DNA of 64,000 nucleotides from Symsagittifera roscoffensis (taxonomy: Eukaryota; Xenacoelomorpha; Acoela; Convolutidae). Below, piece by piece: positions 22,613 to 32,959 of the stretch (position 1 is its first letter; every line of letters begins with the position of its first letter). The stretch lies in contig NC_087066.1 of assembly GCF_963678635.1 (NCBI RefSeq), positions 56,376,312 to 56,440,311 of the forward strand, given 5' to 3'. The notes beneath the pieces are model-generated. The model saw only the letters and a list, made by a program, of their open reading frames with translations, made no database searches and was not told the origin of the DNA. The translations under genes were made by a program, and so were the position numbers.

Positions 22613-24336
22613 TTAGCCCCGCTCGAACTCGTCAATCCCAAAGCGAACAGGAGGTCGCCGTCTACGACTAGGTCGTCCCTCGCCCTCTGCCTCGTGCTCT
22701 CCCCTCAACTCCAAGGACTCGTTAGGTTCTGGTGGAGCGAGTTCCTGGTCCGCTGGCGCGTTCGGATGGTCGTCTTCCCTTCTGGTCTCCAGTTCGGCTG
22801 CGTCGTAAGTCTCCACTACTTCGGCTTCGATTTGGTTCGGATCCTCTATTGGGTTAGGGCTCTATAGGGGTTTGTCGTTCAACCGGGCATTCGGAGGTAG
22901 TCGTGGGGTAGGTAAACTCAATGGTCTTAACTCGTGGGTCTCTCCAATGGCCATTTCCAACTCGTCGTCTCTAATTCCAGGTTCGTCAGAGAATCTGACC
23001 GACCGTGAAGGGGTCGGACGCTTAGGGTGGGAAGCCTCGTTGGATTGCGGGTTCTCCTCTACATACGGCTTCAACATGTTAAAATGCAAATACTGGACCT
23101 TTGCGGGGGTGGTGGGTTTGGCCACCTTGTAATTCACTTCAGAGACTTTGGCCAAGACCACATAGGGCCCATCCCATGGTAGGAAGAGTTTCTTCGACTT
23201 TATCTTCTCTTTCGCCCAAACCCACACTTTGTCTCCCGTCGCGTACGGTTCTCCGTGAACTCTTTTCCGATATTGATCCTTCTGGCGTCGCTGATTAGTT
23301 CCCAGTAGCTCTCGAGCGCTGCTATGGGCGTCTCGAAATTGTTCGTCGAGCCATTCTACAAACCCATCCTGTGTCGGAACTTCGTCGTAGGGTTTTGGGT
23401 AGAACAGGTCGATTGGGTACTGGCATTCCTGTCCATGTACTAGATTGAAAGGGGTCGCACCTGTTATTCGGTGGATGGTAGTATTGTAGACGAAATTCAA
23501 GTAGGGCAATACTGTATCCCATGTCCGGGGGTTGTCCGCGCAGTACTTTGAAATGACGTCCGCGATTACCCTATTATGACGTTTTACCTGTCCATTGCCT
23601 TGGGGGTGGTACGGGGAAGTGCGAGATTTATCGATCCCCAGCAGTCGGCACATTTCGAGGATGAGATTACTCCCAAAGTTCTTCCCTTGATCGGTGTGCA
23701 GGATGTTCGGTGCCCCAAACTTGAGTACCCAGTTCTCGACTATCTCCCGGGCCACCTCTGCCGAATCCGTGGATACAAGTGGGACGGCAATTGCATACTT
23801 CGTGAACAAGTCCGTCATCACTAAGATGTGCTTCGCACGAGACTTTGCTGCCAACGTCACGGGCCCCAGGATGTCCGCCGCCAATGTGTTGAATCGGATC
23901 CCCACTTTAAACGGGACAAGCCCAGCGACCCTCTTTTTTCCTCCTGTGCTCCGCGCTGCACAAGTGAGGCACCATTGTATCTTCTTCTCCACGTCTGTCC
24001 TCATAGTGGGCCACCAGAACCGTTGACGAATTCGAGCGAGGGTCTTTTCAACTGCAAAGTTTCCGCCGCTAATCTGCGAGGAGTGCAGCTGGTTGAGGAT
24101 CTCCTTCCGCCCGGTTGCGGGAACAATCGTCTGCAATACCGGACGCAAGTCATCCCTTGGGAACCATTTTTTATAGAGCACCCCCCTCGGATACTTAGTT
24201 CGTTCCATCTAGACCAGTAAGCTAGGGCCTCGGGTCCGTACTGTATCGCCTGCTCTTTGGGAATGAGGTTTGTCCCCAGAGATGGCATATCACCCGCGTC
24301 GCCTCCCAACTCCGCCCAATAGAACACCTGAGACAT
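22613..24336 (-). pseudogene. Element C integrase (defective)
   Basis: The main frame 22862-24208 has 448 codons. Upstream, 24210-24336 continues in another frame; the switch falls in a G6 run near 24180. The zinc finger has the first His (QLHSSQ), Asn instead of the second His (GGNFAVEK) and the CLTC pair. The core has ADILGP (first Asp), HTDQGKNFGS (second Asp) and HPQGNGQVKRHNR, where the catalytic Glu position is Lys (codon AAA). A TAG after NDKPL is followed in frame by a further ~80 codons ending RRRRPPVRFGIDEFERG, so the natural end is 22613. The Glu-to-Lys change alone should abolish integration. Confidence 0.9.
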
Positions 24337-24411
24337 CGCGTCATCCTCTCTTTGCAGAGTCGATATTTCAGAGGGCGTCCGTTCCCAGGTAATCGTTTCT
24401 TCCTCGTCTTC

Positions 24412-25809
24412 TTACTGGGTCTCGCTAATCATTGTGACAGTTTCGACTTGGTGCTGCTTTGCTTTCTGTAAGGCCAATTCGAGAGACATGGGCTCTGGGC
24501 AAGACCCGAATGCCTTCTCCTTCTCCCCTGGCATCCAGTCGGGCCCTTCTTCTAGCATCCTGGAAAGGCCATCCGCATTTCCATGTTTAGCCCCAGCTCT
24601 GAGGACTACATTGAAGTCAAACTCTTGAAGCTGCTGTTGCATTCGGAAGGTCATTCCATCGGGTTCCTTCTGCCTAAAGAGCCATTGAAGGCTGGAGTGG
24701 TCGGTGAGAAGGACAAATTTTACCCCCCAGATGTAGGGTTTGAACCATTTCACCGCTTGCACCACAGCCAAGGCTTCTCGTTTTGTCGTTGAGTAATTCG
24801 TCTCTGTTTTTGATAGTACCCTGTTAGCGTACATAAGTGGTCTCTCCTCCCCGTTGATGACGTTCGAGAGTACAGCGCCCAAGCTGGTATTGCTCGCATC
24901 CGTGTCCAATATAAAGGTTCCCGTATAGTCAGGAAATTCCATAACTGGGGCCGTAAAAAGCTCTTTCCGTAGTCTATCGAAGGCTGTCTGACATTCGTCG
25001 TTCCAGATAAAGGACACATTCCTTTTCGTCAAAGAGGACAGGGGACTCGCAATCCCAGCAAAGTCCTTCACAAATCGACGGTAGTAATTGCAGAATCCGA
25101 GAAAAGACCTCACCCCCTTAAGCTGTTTCTCAACCACTTCAACTTTCTTGGGATCCACTTGGATACCTTCATTTCCAATTATGTGGCTCAAATAGGTCAC
25201 TTCTTTCTGTACCAACCTGCATTTCTTCGGCTTCAGTTTCAAATTTGCATCCCGTAGTAGCTGGAAGGTAGCTTTCAGGTGTGCAAAATGGTCATCTTCG
25301 CACTTGCTATACACCAGCACATCATCGAGGAATACTAGGGCCCACTTCCACAGGTGGTCCCGAAACAATTCATTCATGAGCCGCTGGAACGTTCCTGGAG
25401 CATTGGACAGCCCAAAGGGCATCATAACGTACTCATAGAATCCTCCATCCGGTGTCACAAAGGCTGTCTTGTGTCGGTCTTCCTCGGCTACAGGCACTTG
25501 CCAATACCCACTCGCCAGGTCGAGGGAAGAGAAGTACTTCTGCCCGGTAAGAGCATCCAACGTTTGATGTATCTTCGGAATCAGAAATGCGTCCATGACC
25601 GTTACATCATTCAGCTTCCGATAATCCACACAGAACCGCCAACTCCCGTCTTTCTTCGTTTGCAAGACAATTGGTGCACTATAAGGGCTCTTTGAGGGTT
25701 GAATCATCCCTTTCTCCAGCATGCTCTTAACTTCGTCCCTGATGATCGGCAATTTTGCGGGAGATGTTCGATGGGGGGATCTTGATAGGGGCCGAGTCTC
25801 CAGTATCAA
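24412..25809 (-). CDS. Element C reverse transcriptase and RNase H
   Basis: This 465-codon frame holds an uninterrupted Ty3/gypsy RT: PYSAPIVLQTKKDGSWRFCV, then YFSSLDLASGYWQVPV (first catalytic Asp), MPFGLSNAPGTFQRLM and ALVFLDDVLVYSK (the Asp pair). A complete RNase H follows: FILDTDASNTSLGAVLS, TTKREALAVV, LLTDHSSLQWLF and HGNADGLSRM. The frame ends in TAA at 24412, after which the same frame runs on for about 85 codons, so this stop is probably a mutation inside pol. The upstream join to the protease frame falls in a C6 run near 25775. The enzyme itself looks catalytically complete. Confidence 0.9.
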   Translation of the reverse strand: MILETRPLSRSPHRTSPAKLPIIRDEVKSMLEKGMIQPSKSPYSAPIVLQTKKDGSWRFCVDYRKLNDVTVMDAFLIPKIHQTLDALTGQKYFSSLDLASGYWQVPVAEEDRHKTAFVTPDGGFYEYVMMPFGLSNAPGTFQRLMNELFRDHLWKWALVFLDDVLVYSKCEDDHFAHLKATFQLLRDANLKLKPKKCRLVQKEVTYLSHIIGNEGIQVDPKKVEVVEKQLKGVRSFLGFCNYYRRFVKDFAGIASPLSSLTKRNVSFIWNDECQTAFDRLRKELFTAPVMEFPDYTGTFILDTDASNTSLGAVLSNVINGEERPLMYANRVLSKTETNYSTTKREALAVVQAVKWFKPYIWGVKFVLLTDHSSLQWLFRQKEPDGMTFRMQQQLQEFDFNVVLRAGAKHGNADGLSRMLEEGPDWMPGEKEKAFGSCPEPMSLELALQKAKQHQVETVTMISETQ

Positions 25810-26886
25810 TCCGATGTGTCACCAATTTAGTTTGGCCAAGTTCGGCATCTGTCAAAGCGAACACATCTCTATAAGTACTGATCAACTGTTTCAGCCGGTC
25901 CCTCTCCGTTCCTGTCACTTCGGGAGCTGCCAGTTCTAGAATCTTCTCTATATCTTCATCTAGATGTCGTTTAGCCTGTACTTGAAAGTCCATCGACCCT
26001 TCCTCTTGCATTCCCTGCACCTCGTGGTTCTGACTGATGGAGGGCAAACCTTCTACAACATCCCCCATTGCATATGATGACTCAACGTTTGACCCACCAC
26101 GAGGAGTGTGTGGTTCGGGTAAGGGGGTACTATGCGCTGGGAGGAGTTGCGGCGGCCTATGTGACAAGTTTATGTCCCAGTAATTATCGTCCTCTGGCGG
26201 GTGTTTAGGGAATGAGGTCACCTTCAATATTTCATATTGCAGGGGAACTATAGATCCCTCTTTCCGTCCCGTCCAGAGGTTGTCACACTGGAAATCTAAC
26301 GAGCATTCATGCTCCTTTAAAGACCGAAGTCCTATGATCATTTCCGCTTTCAGCTCAGGCACCACCAGGGCCTCGACCTCATCGTCGATTGACCCTAGCT
26401 CCAAATTAGCCGTCACCCATCCCTCGACTCCCACTTGCCTTCCATCCGCTGTTTCTAGTGTCCCTTTCTAGGGCCGTAATGGTGGGGCTGTAGTCAAATT
26501 ATGGTACACCTCGCTTCGTATTAGGTTGATCGTAGCCCCCGTATCCACTAGTGCTTTTACCGGTAGCCCGCCCAAAATCGCTTCGCTATTAGCCCGAATG
26601 GTGCCTCGGGCACTCGGCAAACACTCACGAATTCCAAGGAACTCTCTGTCTGACACTGGATACTCGTGAGGTGTTTAGGTTCTTCCAGTCGACTGGGGGT
26701 CGTTTGGTGGAATAAAGTCTTCTGAACCTGCTCTGTTCCTCGAAAGCCTTCGCCTCTCATTTGCACCTGAGGGCTCGTCGTGGGGTCCACGCGGTACATA
26801 GAGGGGTTGGAAGTGGGGGATGGGTGATTTACTCGCTGTTGATTCTTTATCTCGGCCGGGACAAAACCTCCCTGATGCATATTCAA
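25727..26886 (-). pseudogene. Element C protease and pol N-terminus (frameshifted)
   Basis: The frame at 26557-26886 begins by overlapping the gag stop, offset by one register, consistent with frameshift expression of pol. Near 26650 the reading moves to a second frame carrying VKALVDTGATINLIRSEVY, with the retropepsin Asp-Thr-Gly. After an in-frame TAG at 26468-26470 this frame continues with MIIGLRSL (protease C-terminal flap or dimer region) and ends at 25727. By then the RT lead-in HRIDTGDSAPIKIPP has been reached. A C6 run separates it from the RT frame. Sequencing error in the homopolymers cannot be excluded. Confidence 0.8.
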
Positions 26887-27986
26887 TGCCCCGGCCCTTG
26901 GTAGTTTAAATGATCCGAATTTTTATGGGGGCACTCCTTCGCAAAATGACCCGGCTGGCCGCAGCCAAAACAGTTCCCACGGGGTATCTGGTTTTTCATT
27001 CCGTAACGACCTCCAAGGCCAGGAGATAAGTTCGATCTATTCTCGCCGGGTTGGGGTTCGTATAGTTGTCGGGGTCGTTGGGAAGGTTCCGACCGCGGTA
27101 AGTTTTCCGGGTGGGGAACGGGGATGATAGAATTAACAAACCTACCCATCACGGCCGTCATGTTCTGCATCTGAGCTAATAGATCATTCTGGACACTCAC
27201 CAGTTGGTCGATGCGGGGGTCATTGCTCGCCTGCTGACGTCCCTGACTAGCTTCCACTGGTTGGTTTCGAGGGATCTGTCCGCCTACACTCCGACCAGCC
27301 TCAGCACCCGGCTCTGGGACATTTTCGGCAACCCTCGCATGGTGCATCTTTCTCCGGTTCCGGGCCCTGGACGTTTTATTCACAAGATCCAAGGCTTGGG
27401 CACGGGCAACTGCTTGCGCTAGGCTTCCAAGATCTTCTCGCAGAAGTAGGTCTTGAAGGTCCACGTCAAATAGCCCGTCTATGAACTGTTCTCGGTTCAT
27501 ATCGTCTCGAGCTTGAGCTCCCACATTTCCATTAGCAACATCTCCAAGTGATCGGATTCGCCGAGAGAATTCCCTCAAACCCTCCTTGTCTCCTTGCATC
27601 AGACTTTTGAACTCCGCCCTAGCCGCTGCTTGAGTTTGGAAGGGCATCATACGCTGATCTAGTTCGGCCAGCATCCGTGCAAGTGTTGGCGCTGGGAAAC
27701 CGTCTTCCTCCTCTCTGAAGTGGGCTGGCATACTGGTAAATTCATCCAGAGCCCATCCTGTCAGACACGTAGGCAACACCATCCGAGCCTGTTCATCTTC
27801 CCATCTGTTAGCATCCGGAACCCAGGCGAAATGCTTCCTCCAGTCGGCCCAGTTTTGATAGCTACTGGAGGGAAACCGATCGGGGCGAATGGTGCCAAAG
27901 CCAAAGACTCCCTGCTGCCTGTCCAAAGCGTTCGCTGCCGCCACAGCAGCCTCTGCCAATGCAGCTCTATCGTCGTTGTTCATCAT
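26883..27986 (-). CDS. Element C gag polyprotein
   Basis: An intact 367-codon frame from ATG (MMNNDDRAALAEAAVAAANA) to TGA at 26883. The N-terminal half is a capsid-like helical region (NWADWRKHFAWV, MQGDKEGLREFSRRIRSLGD). Gln/Pro-rich linkers and one zinc knuckle, CFGCGQPGHFAKEC (CX2CX4HX4C), follow near residue 340. Its product would form the particle and package RNA. The stop overlaps the pol frame, and the gag ATG lies 57 bases downstream of the primer-site segment. Confidence 0.88.
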   Translation of the reverse strand: MMNNDDRAALAEAAVAAANALDRQQGVFGFGTIRPDRFPSSSYQNWADWRKHFAWVPDANRWEDEQARMVLPTCLTGWALDEFTSMPAHFREEEDGFPAPTLARMLAELDQRMMPFQTQAAARAEFKSLMQGDKEGLREFSRRIRSLGDVANGNVGAQARDDMNREQFIDGLFDVDLQDLLLREDLGSLAQAVARAQALDLVNKTSRARNRRKMHHARVAENVPEPGAEAGRSVGGQIPRNQPVEASQGRQQASNDPRIDQLVSVQNDLLAQMQNMTAVMGRFVNSIIPVPHPENLPRSEPSQRPRQLYEPQPGENRSNLSPGLGGRYGMKNQIPRGNCFGCGQPGHFAKECPHKNSDHLNYQGPGH

Positions 27987-28042
27987 CGTGTTTGCTCACG
28001 GGATGGTTGTTCGTTCGTTTGCAACTTCAGTCTAGGACAAAG

Positions 28043-28060
28043 CCCACCCAGGAGCGCCAA
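28043..28060 (-). other. Candidate primer binding site of element C
   Basis: On the minus strand tggcgctcctgggtgggc lies one base inside the 5' LTR. The leading tggcgc is typical of Ty3/gypsy primer sites; I cannot assign the tRNA with certainty. Confidence 0.6.
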
Positions 28061-29042
28061 TGTCGTCTTTAGGATTTTCACACACAGTCTTGCGAAGCTA
28101 TCCCTTTTACCGTGCTAAAGCAGGGGGCACTAAGGCTCGGTATTAACGACAATCCCGAAAGGCTTATTTTAGTGGTAAGTTATCCTCTACTGTATTCTAT
28201 TGCTCCCCCTTGGTCAGTGATGCTCTTGCTCGCTATATCTCGCTTGAAGTCGCGTATCACGAATTCCTTTCTCTCTAATGAATTCAATGTATATAAGTCT
28301 GAATGAATACAAAGGGCCTACTAGTTCGGCCAGCGCATAATTTATTAATATACAACAGAATGGTTTGCGATCTGTACACGCTCAACAATTTCTTCTCTAC
28401 GTACTCGGTCAGTACACGTGTCGACTAAGTTCTCTGTCTTGTGCTAGCTTCTGCTCTAACTAATACTCCACAAGGCACTTCGACTTGCGTTCTTACTTCA
28501 CTCGCTGTGAAACAATTAACTGATGAGTTCAGATAGCGACCACAACTGGGACCTACTGAATCTTACGCTCGTTAACTCGTTCTCCTTAAAATCCGCTCTC
28601 TAACCTCCACTTCTTATCTCTATTTGTGCTCCGTTTTTGTTAAAGTCACGCCACTTCATATCGGTGGTGTCATCCCCTTAATCACAACCGCCCCCTATGG
28701 TTTCCCTTTTACCTACTCCCCCTGTCGAAGCTGACGGGTCCCAAGTCCGGGGTTTTTATCGACTTGTTCACGTTTTGTAAATACATCCCCCTGCGGTTGG
28801 CATCGTAAATCGGGTAAGTACCGAAATCGTATGATTCTTATCAGTTGAATCCCCCCTTCGCTACTTACCTAAATACCAACTGACTTCGGTGTCAAATCTT
28901 GACCCAAGCAACAAAGTCATACTATCCCAATAAACTAACCATAACCCGATTTTGAACCAAATTTACTAATATTTTCCCTATCATGTTAGGATAAAATACA
29001 CGGTCGGTAAGTCAAAAATTTGCTAGAATTACCGATTCTACA
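28061..29042 (-). repeat. 5' LTR of element C
   Basis: A 982-bp LTR, TG to CA, followed by target duplication agtga at 29043-29047. It is nearly identical to 19922-20904. Confidence 0.93.
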
Positions 29043-29046
29043 AGTG

Positions 29047-29930
29047 AGAAGAGTTTTGAAATTTTCAAATCGTCTTTGATGTTCTGTTGTCCATTCAAAT
29101 TTATTCTGTTGACTAAAGATGTTGTAGAATGGTCTTAAGTATAACTGCATTTTATATACGTATTTACTTAAGGAACTTAAGATTCCAAGAAATTGTTGTA
29201 TTTTCTATTTTCTTTTTATTGGATGGTGGTTGAAGTTTTTGGAGTGCATCTATGCGAGATTTTGATGGAGTTATAGTGTTTCTTTCTATAATATGTCCAA
29301 GAAATTTTACAAGTGTTAGAAAAAAATGTGATTTATACGGTGCTGCTTTCATGTTTTCGTGTAATAACATCTGATGATATTTTTCTAGGACAATGAATCT
29401 TTCGTCTTTTGTTTTTGATTGCATAAAAACATCGTCCAACTATGTGATTGCTTTTTATTGAGTACGAGTGGTCAGAAAATTTTACTCATGAGTGCTGAGA
29501 ATGCTGCTGGCCCTATGAAAATTCCATAGAATGATCTATTGAAATCATATTGCTGATTTTCAATAACTAATAGTGTTAATTTTCGTGATGGTTCATCTAA
29601 CAGCGTTTGTTTGTATGCACTATTCATATCTGCTGTTGTGAAATAATTACCGTTTATTTTTGTGAGGATTACTTGAATTGGTTCAATAGGCCAATTACAA
29701 TTAGATTCATCAATGAGTGAATTGAAGTATCTTGCATATAGAACTATTTTCAATGATTCTCTATTTTCTAAATTGATAACGGGGTTTATAAATATGTTAC
29801 CTTTTGGCTGTTCTTCTTTATTTACTGGAGAAATGATTTCATATTGTTCTAGTATGTCCAGTAATGGGTTAATTTTGTCTTGTAAGTGAATTGGGACTTT
29901 ACTTGCTCGTTGTTTTTTGAAAACTGTATC
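29047..29930 (-). pseudogene. Element B reverse transcriptase
   Basis: The minus strand reads QPKGNIFINPVINLENRESL, FTTADMNSAYKQTLLDEPSR (first catalytic Asp) and FYGIFIGPAAFSALMSKIF, then a stop. The catalytic block is LDDVFMQSKTKDERF, with a TAG where the Tyr of YxDD is expected. The connection region runs on to 29047 and is cut by element C. It belongs to the same protein as the RNase H pieces at 19036-19916. Confidence 0.8.
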
Positions 29931-30557
29931 AAGTTTTAGAGGTAAATGTAGTGGTGAATTTACTTTCCAACATCAAATTTAGAAAATTTTTCCAACATCA
30001 AATTTAATTGCGTAAACTTTTGAGTATTTCAATAGTAAATCATTTATTGTTCAAATTCTTTTTGTGTCATCTGAGTGTTGAAAATTTAAAATTGTTAAGA
30101 ATTTTTGTTGTTCTTTTGTGTGTTTTGATATTTGAAATGTTGGTTTAAAGTAAGGTGTTTTCGTGAAATAGTCTGTATTTCGTTTTTTTTTGCTTATTAT
30201 TTAATTTATCGATAATTCTTCGTCAAGAATTGTTAATTGACATATACCTAATAGTTGTAAAATATTATTTACTCTATAGGCAACTTCCTTCGTGGGAAAA
30301 AATGTTGCGTTAGTTTCACAATAACCTAAGAATCCTAGAGGTAGGGTTATTTTTTATGAAGAATTGTTATATACATGTAAGGAAATCTTGTCTGAGTTTG
30401 AGTTTTTCATGTATTTGATAGATGAAATTGTTACTTGGAAAAATTTATGAATTGGTCTGAATTCAAGGTCAGATATAGAGATGTTACTTATTTTGTTCTT
30501 TAAGGTATTGGTGAATTCGCTTGGTTGAGAAGTTATAAATATAACCTGCTAGTGGTT

Positions 30558-31160
30558 TCAAGTGTTTCCGTTCCTGATTGTAAATAGGTAAAATTTGAAG
30601 AATAACTGTGGTTGTTTGTTTATTCTTTGAAAAAAAGTTAAAGCTGTGTTTTTCAATCTTGTGTATTTATCTTTTATATGAATTCTGCTGTTTAAGATAT
30701 TTATAGTTGGTATATATTTAGTAATAAATGGGATTCCAATGAAATTACGTTTTATATCTGTGATAACGAAGATTTGCTTAAAGGGTTTGCTCAAAAGTTA
30801 TTCTCTTCCCTTGTTTGAGTGGGAACAAGAAAAATCTGGATTTTTCCATAATTTGTTAAGGTTGATCCTTGTGCTGTTGCTAGCTTGCTTGTTGTCTTGA
30901 AGGGTTTTAATTTTGGATGTAAAATTTTTGTTTCATTCCAAGTGGGGCTGTTAATGATGTTTGATTCCGCTCAGAATTCTATTAAAAAATCAGTTTCTAG
31001 GTCTGGTGTTCAAAGTTATTTGCTTTTTGGACCTTCTAAAAGGAGTGGGATTGTCAAAATTTTTTCTTTCGGTAATTGCGTTTCTTTAGGTATATTTTGG
31101 TAAATGTTATTTGTTTTTGAACATTCTGTGGGTTTTTCGTCTGTTATTTCTTCTACTATT
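30558..31160 (-). pseudogene. Element B protease region
   Basis: The minus strand shows LIEF, a stop, then AESNIINSPTWNETK at about 30930-30990, where a retropepsin would have Asp-Ser/Thr-Gly. The active site is therefore destroyed. The C-terminal half (RNFIGIPFITKYIPTINILN) lies at 30558-30794. The segment before it (TECSKTNNIYQNIPKETQLP) belongs to the pol lead-in. Several stops intervene. Confidence 0.6.
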
Positions 31161-31340
31161 CTTTCTATTGTCTTGTTATTGCTTATAGGTTTTGTATAAT
31201 AATTTTAGAGGAAATTTTCATAATTTTTTTTAGATATTTGAATGTTTTGGTTGTTCGTATATGATAGGTTCGTAGTCATTTTCAACATTTATCTTGTTAA
31301 TTGAAATTGCATCGTCTGAGTCACTTTCACTGTCTGTGGA

Positions 31341-31526
31341 TTAGCAATTTATATGACTTAATTGCAATTCTGTGTTTTTGGTATTATCAATATCAGGGGG
31401 GTCTGGTTGAGTTACTTCAGTTGTTTGTACTGTGATGTTTAGGTGTTCTACTTCTAAAATTTTGTTGTGAATTTTGATAACGTGTGTTATTCCTATGTGG
31501 TGATTGAGAGTAAATTCTTTGTCCAT
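31341..31526 (-). pseudogene. Element B pol/gag linker frame
   Basis: A 61-codon frame (HHIGITHVIKIHNKILEVEH and on) between the nucleocapsid tail and protease. Composition fits a linker; no domain is recognised. Confidence 0.35.
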
Positions 31527-31615
31527 TGTTATAACTTGAGCTTATGTTCTGTGAATTGTCGCGTGATCTATTTTGGTAGTTATTATATTTTGATCTTTGA
31601 TAGTTTGACCTGTTG

Positions 31616-32154
31616 TTAGATTAATCGCGTGATCAATTTTTTTTGATATTTATGATTTCGATTTTTTGAATAGTTTCTATTCCCATCGTTGGAATAACTT
31701 CTATTTCTATTATATGAAGAGTTTCTAGATCGATCATTTGAATAATATCTATTTCTAGAGTTTGAATGGGAACTGGTATCAAACGAAAAATTAGGTCGTT
31801 TTGAATTTGATCTTGAATAGTTTTTTCGATACTGATTGTTTTGACTGTTTGATCGACTATATCTGTTTTGTGAGAAATTTCGTAAATTTCTTTGGTTTGG
31901 TGATCGTCCTCGATAATTCGGATCATAAAGTGATTGTTTTTTAGAATAATTTGGGTTATTTGGAAGTGGTTTTCCTGAACTATCATAACTATGAATGTTT
32001 TTGTTGGGTAAATTTTGATCTTTTTTAATGTACTGATGAAATGATGTAATTGGTTCTCTATATTTTTGTGGTTTATTTTGATTGTCTTGTTGTTTTTGTC
32101 TGCAACAAGACAATCAAAATGCTGTGTCCCTATCTTTGGCAAAAACTGTCCCAT
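31616..32154 (-). pseudogene. Element B nucleocapsid-like Arg/Ser/Asn-rich tail
   Basis: The minus-strand frame 31616-32113 is dominated by Arg, Ser, Asn and Tyr (SNSRNRYYSNDRSRNSSYNR). It is preceded in a neighbouring frame by KIGTQHFDCLV, which looks like the second half of a CCHC knuckle. This suggests an RNA-binding nucleocapsid whose knuckle was broken by a frameshift. Confidence 0.55.
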
Positions 32155-32204
32155 TTTTTTAAATGATGATTTACCTTTAAATTTTGGTTTTTTCTCGTAG
32201 ATGT

Positions 32205-32921
32205 TTAAGATTTCAGTGATTTTTTCAGATAATTCTGTATCGGAGTATGATTTATTTGGGAAGTAGTGGTTTGGATTTTGTTGACATATTGTAGCTTTAG
32301 GTTTTCTGTTTCTTCTAATTTCATAGTGATTTCTCCTTGTTCTAATTTATATACTAGTTTCCGAAAGTCTAAATGTGGTTCTCGGATTGAGGAAGGATGT
32401 GATGCTCTCTTTTTTATAGCGATTTTTCGTAATTGAGTTGTTAGAGTCATCATTAAGATTTCTTTTATTTTTGTATTTTTATAATCATTCGTATTGAGTG
32501 AATATGCTTTTCGGACTAATGTTTCAGTTCTTACTGCAAGTTGTTTAAATGTTTCATTTGGTAGTCTACGAGTTTCATTGCATAAAATCCTTTGATGTTG
32601 TTTGTTTCTTTCAGAATCAAACATTTTTGAGAATTTTTGTGTGAAACTTTTCGAATCTGATTTTATTTCTATAGGTAAAACTAAACGCCATTTTCGGGCT
32701 GCGCCGTCAAGTGTGGTTTGAACTAAGGCTGTGCGTCCATGTATCCAATTTTGATGAAGCGGCGTATTTACTGGTTCAGGTCCTGTATTTAAAATTAAAT
32801 TTGCTGTGACTGAAATTAGATAGTTTTCTACAGAGTATTCAGGATCTGATCCAGAAAATACTTTTAGTGGCTTATTCGATGATATTGATGATCCACCCAT
32901 TAGGTATGGATTCATAGTCAT
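32205..32921 (-). pseudogene. Element B gag (capsid) fragment
   Basis: A 238-codon frame with an opening linker (PYLMGGSSISSNKPLKVFSG) and a capsid-like helical body (TLDGAARKWRLVLPIEI, FKQLAVRTETLVRKAYSL). It ends in a Glu/Lys-rich helix. The Ala-Ala-Arg-Lys-Trp block is typical of retrotransposon gag. Downstream it runs into the nucleocapsid-like frame after a stop. Confidence 0.65.
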
Positions 32922-32959
32922 TTTCAGTGATTGTGCGGCATTTGGTATTTGAGAAAAAT

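Larger units (their letters stand above)
19922..29042 (-). mobile_element. Ty3/gypsy retrotransposon (element C), nested in element B
   Basis: A 9.1-kb element with 983- and 982-bp LTRs (TG to CA) flanked by the perfect 5-bp target duplication agtga (19917-19921 and 29043-29047). It sits inside the RNase H region of element B; removing it rejoins the sequence exactly as in copy X. Gene order on the minus strand is gag, protease, RT, RNase H, integrase, extra ORF. The LTRs differ at only a few positions per hundred, so it is far younger than elements A and B. Three in-frame stops, homopolymer frameshifts and an integrase active-site change make this copy defective. Confidence 0.92.
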
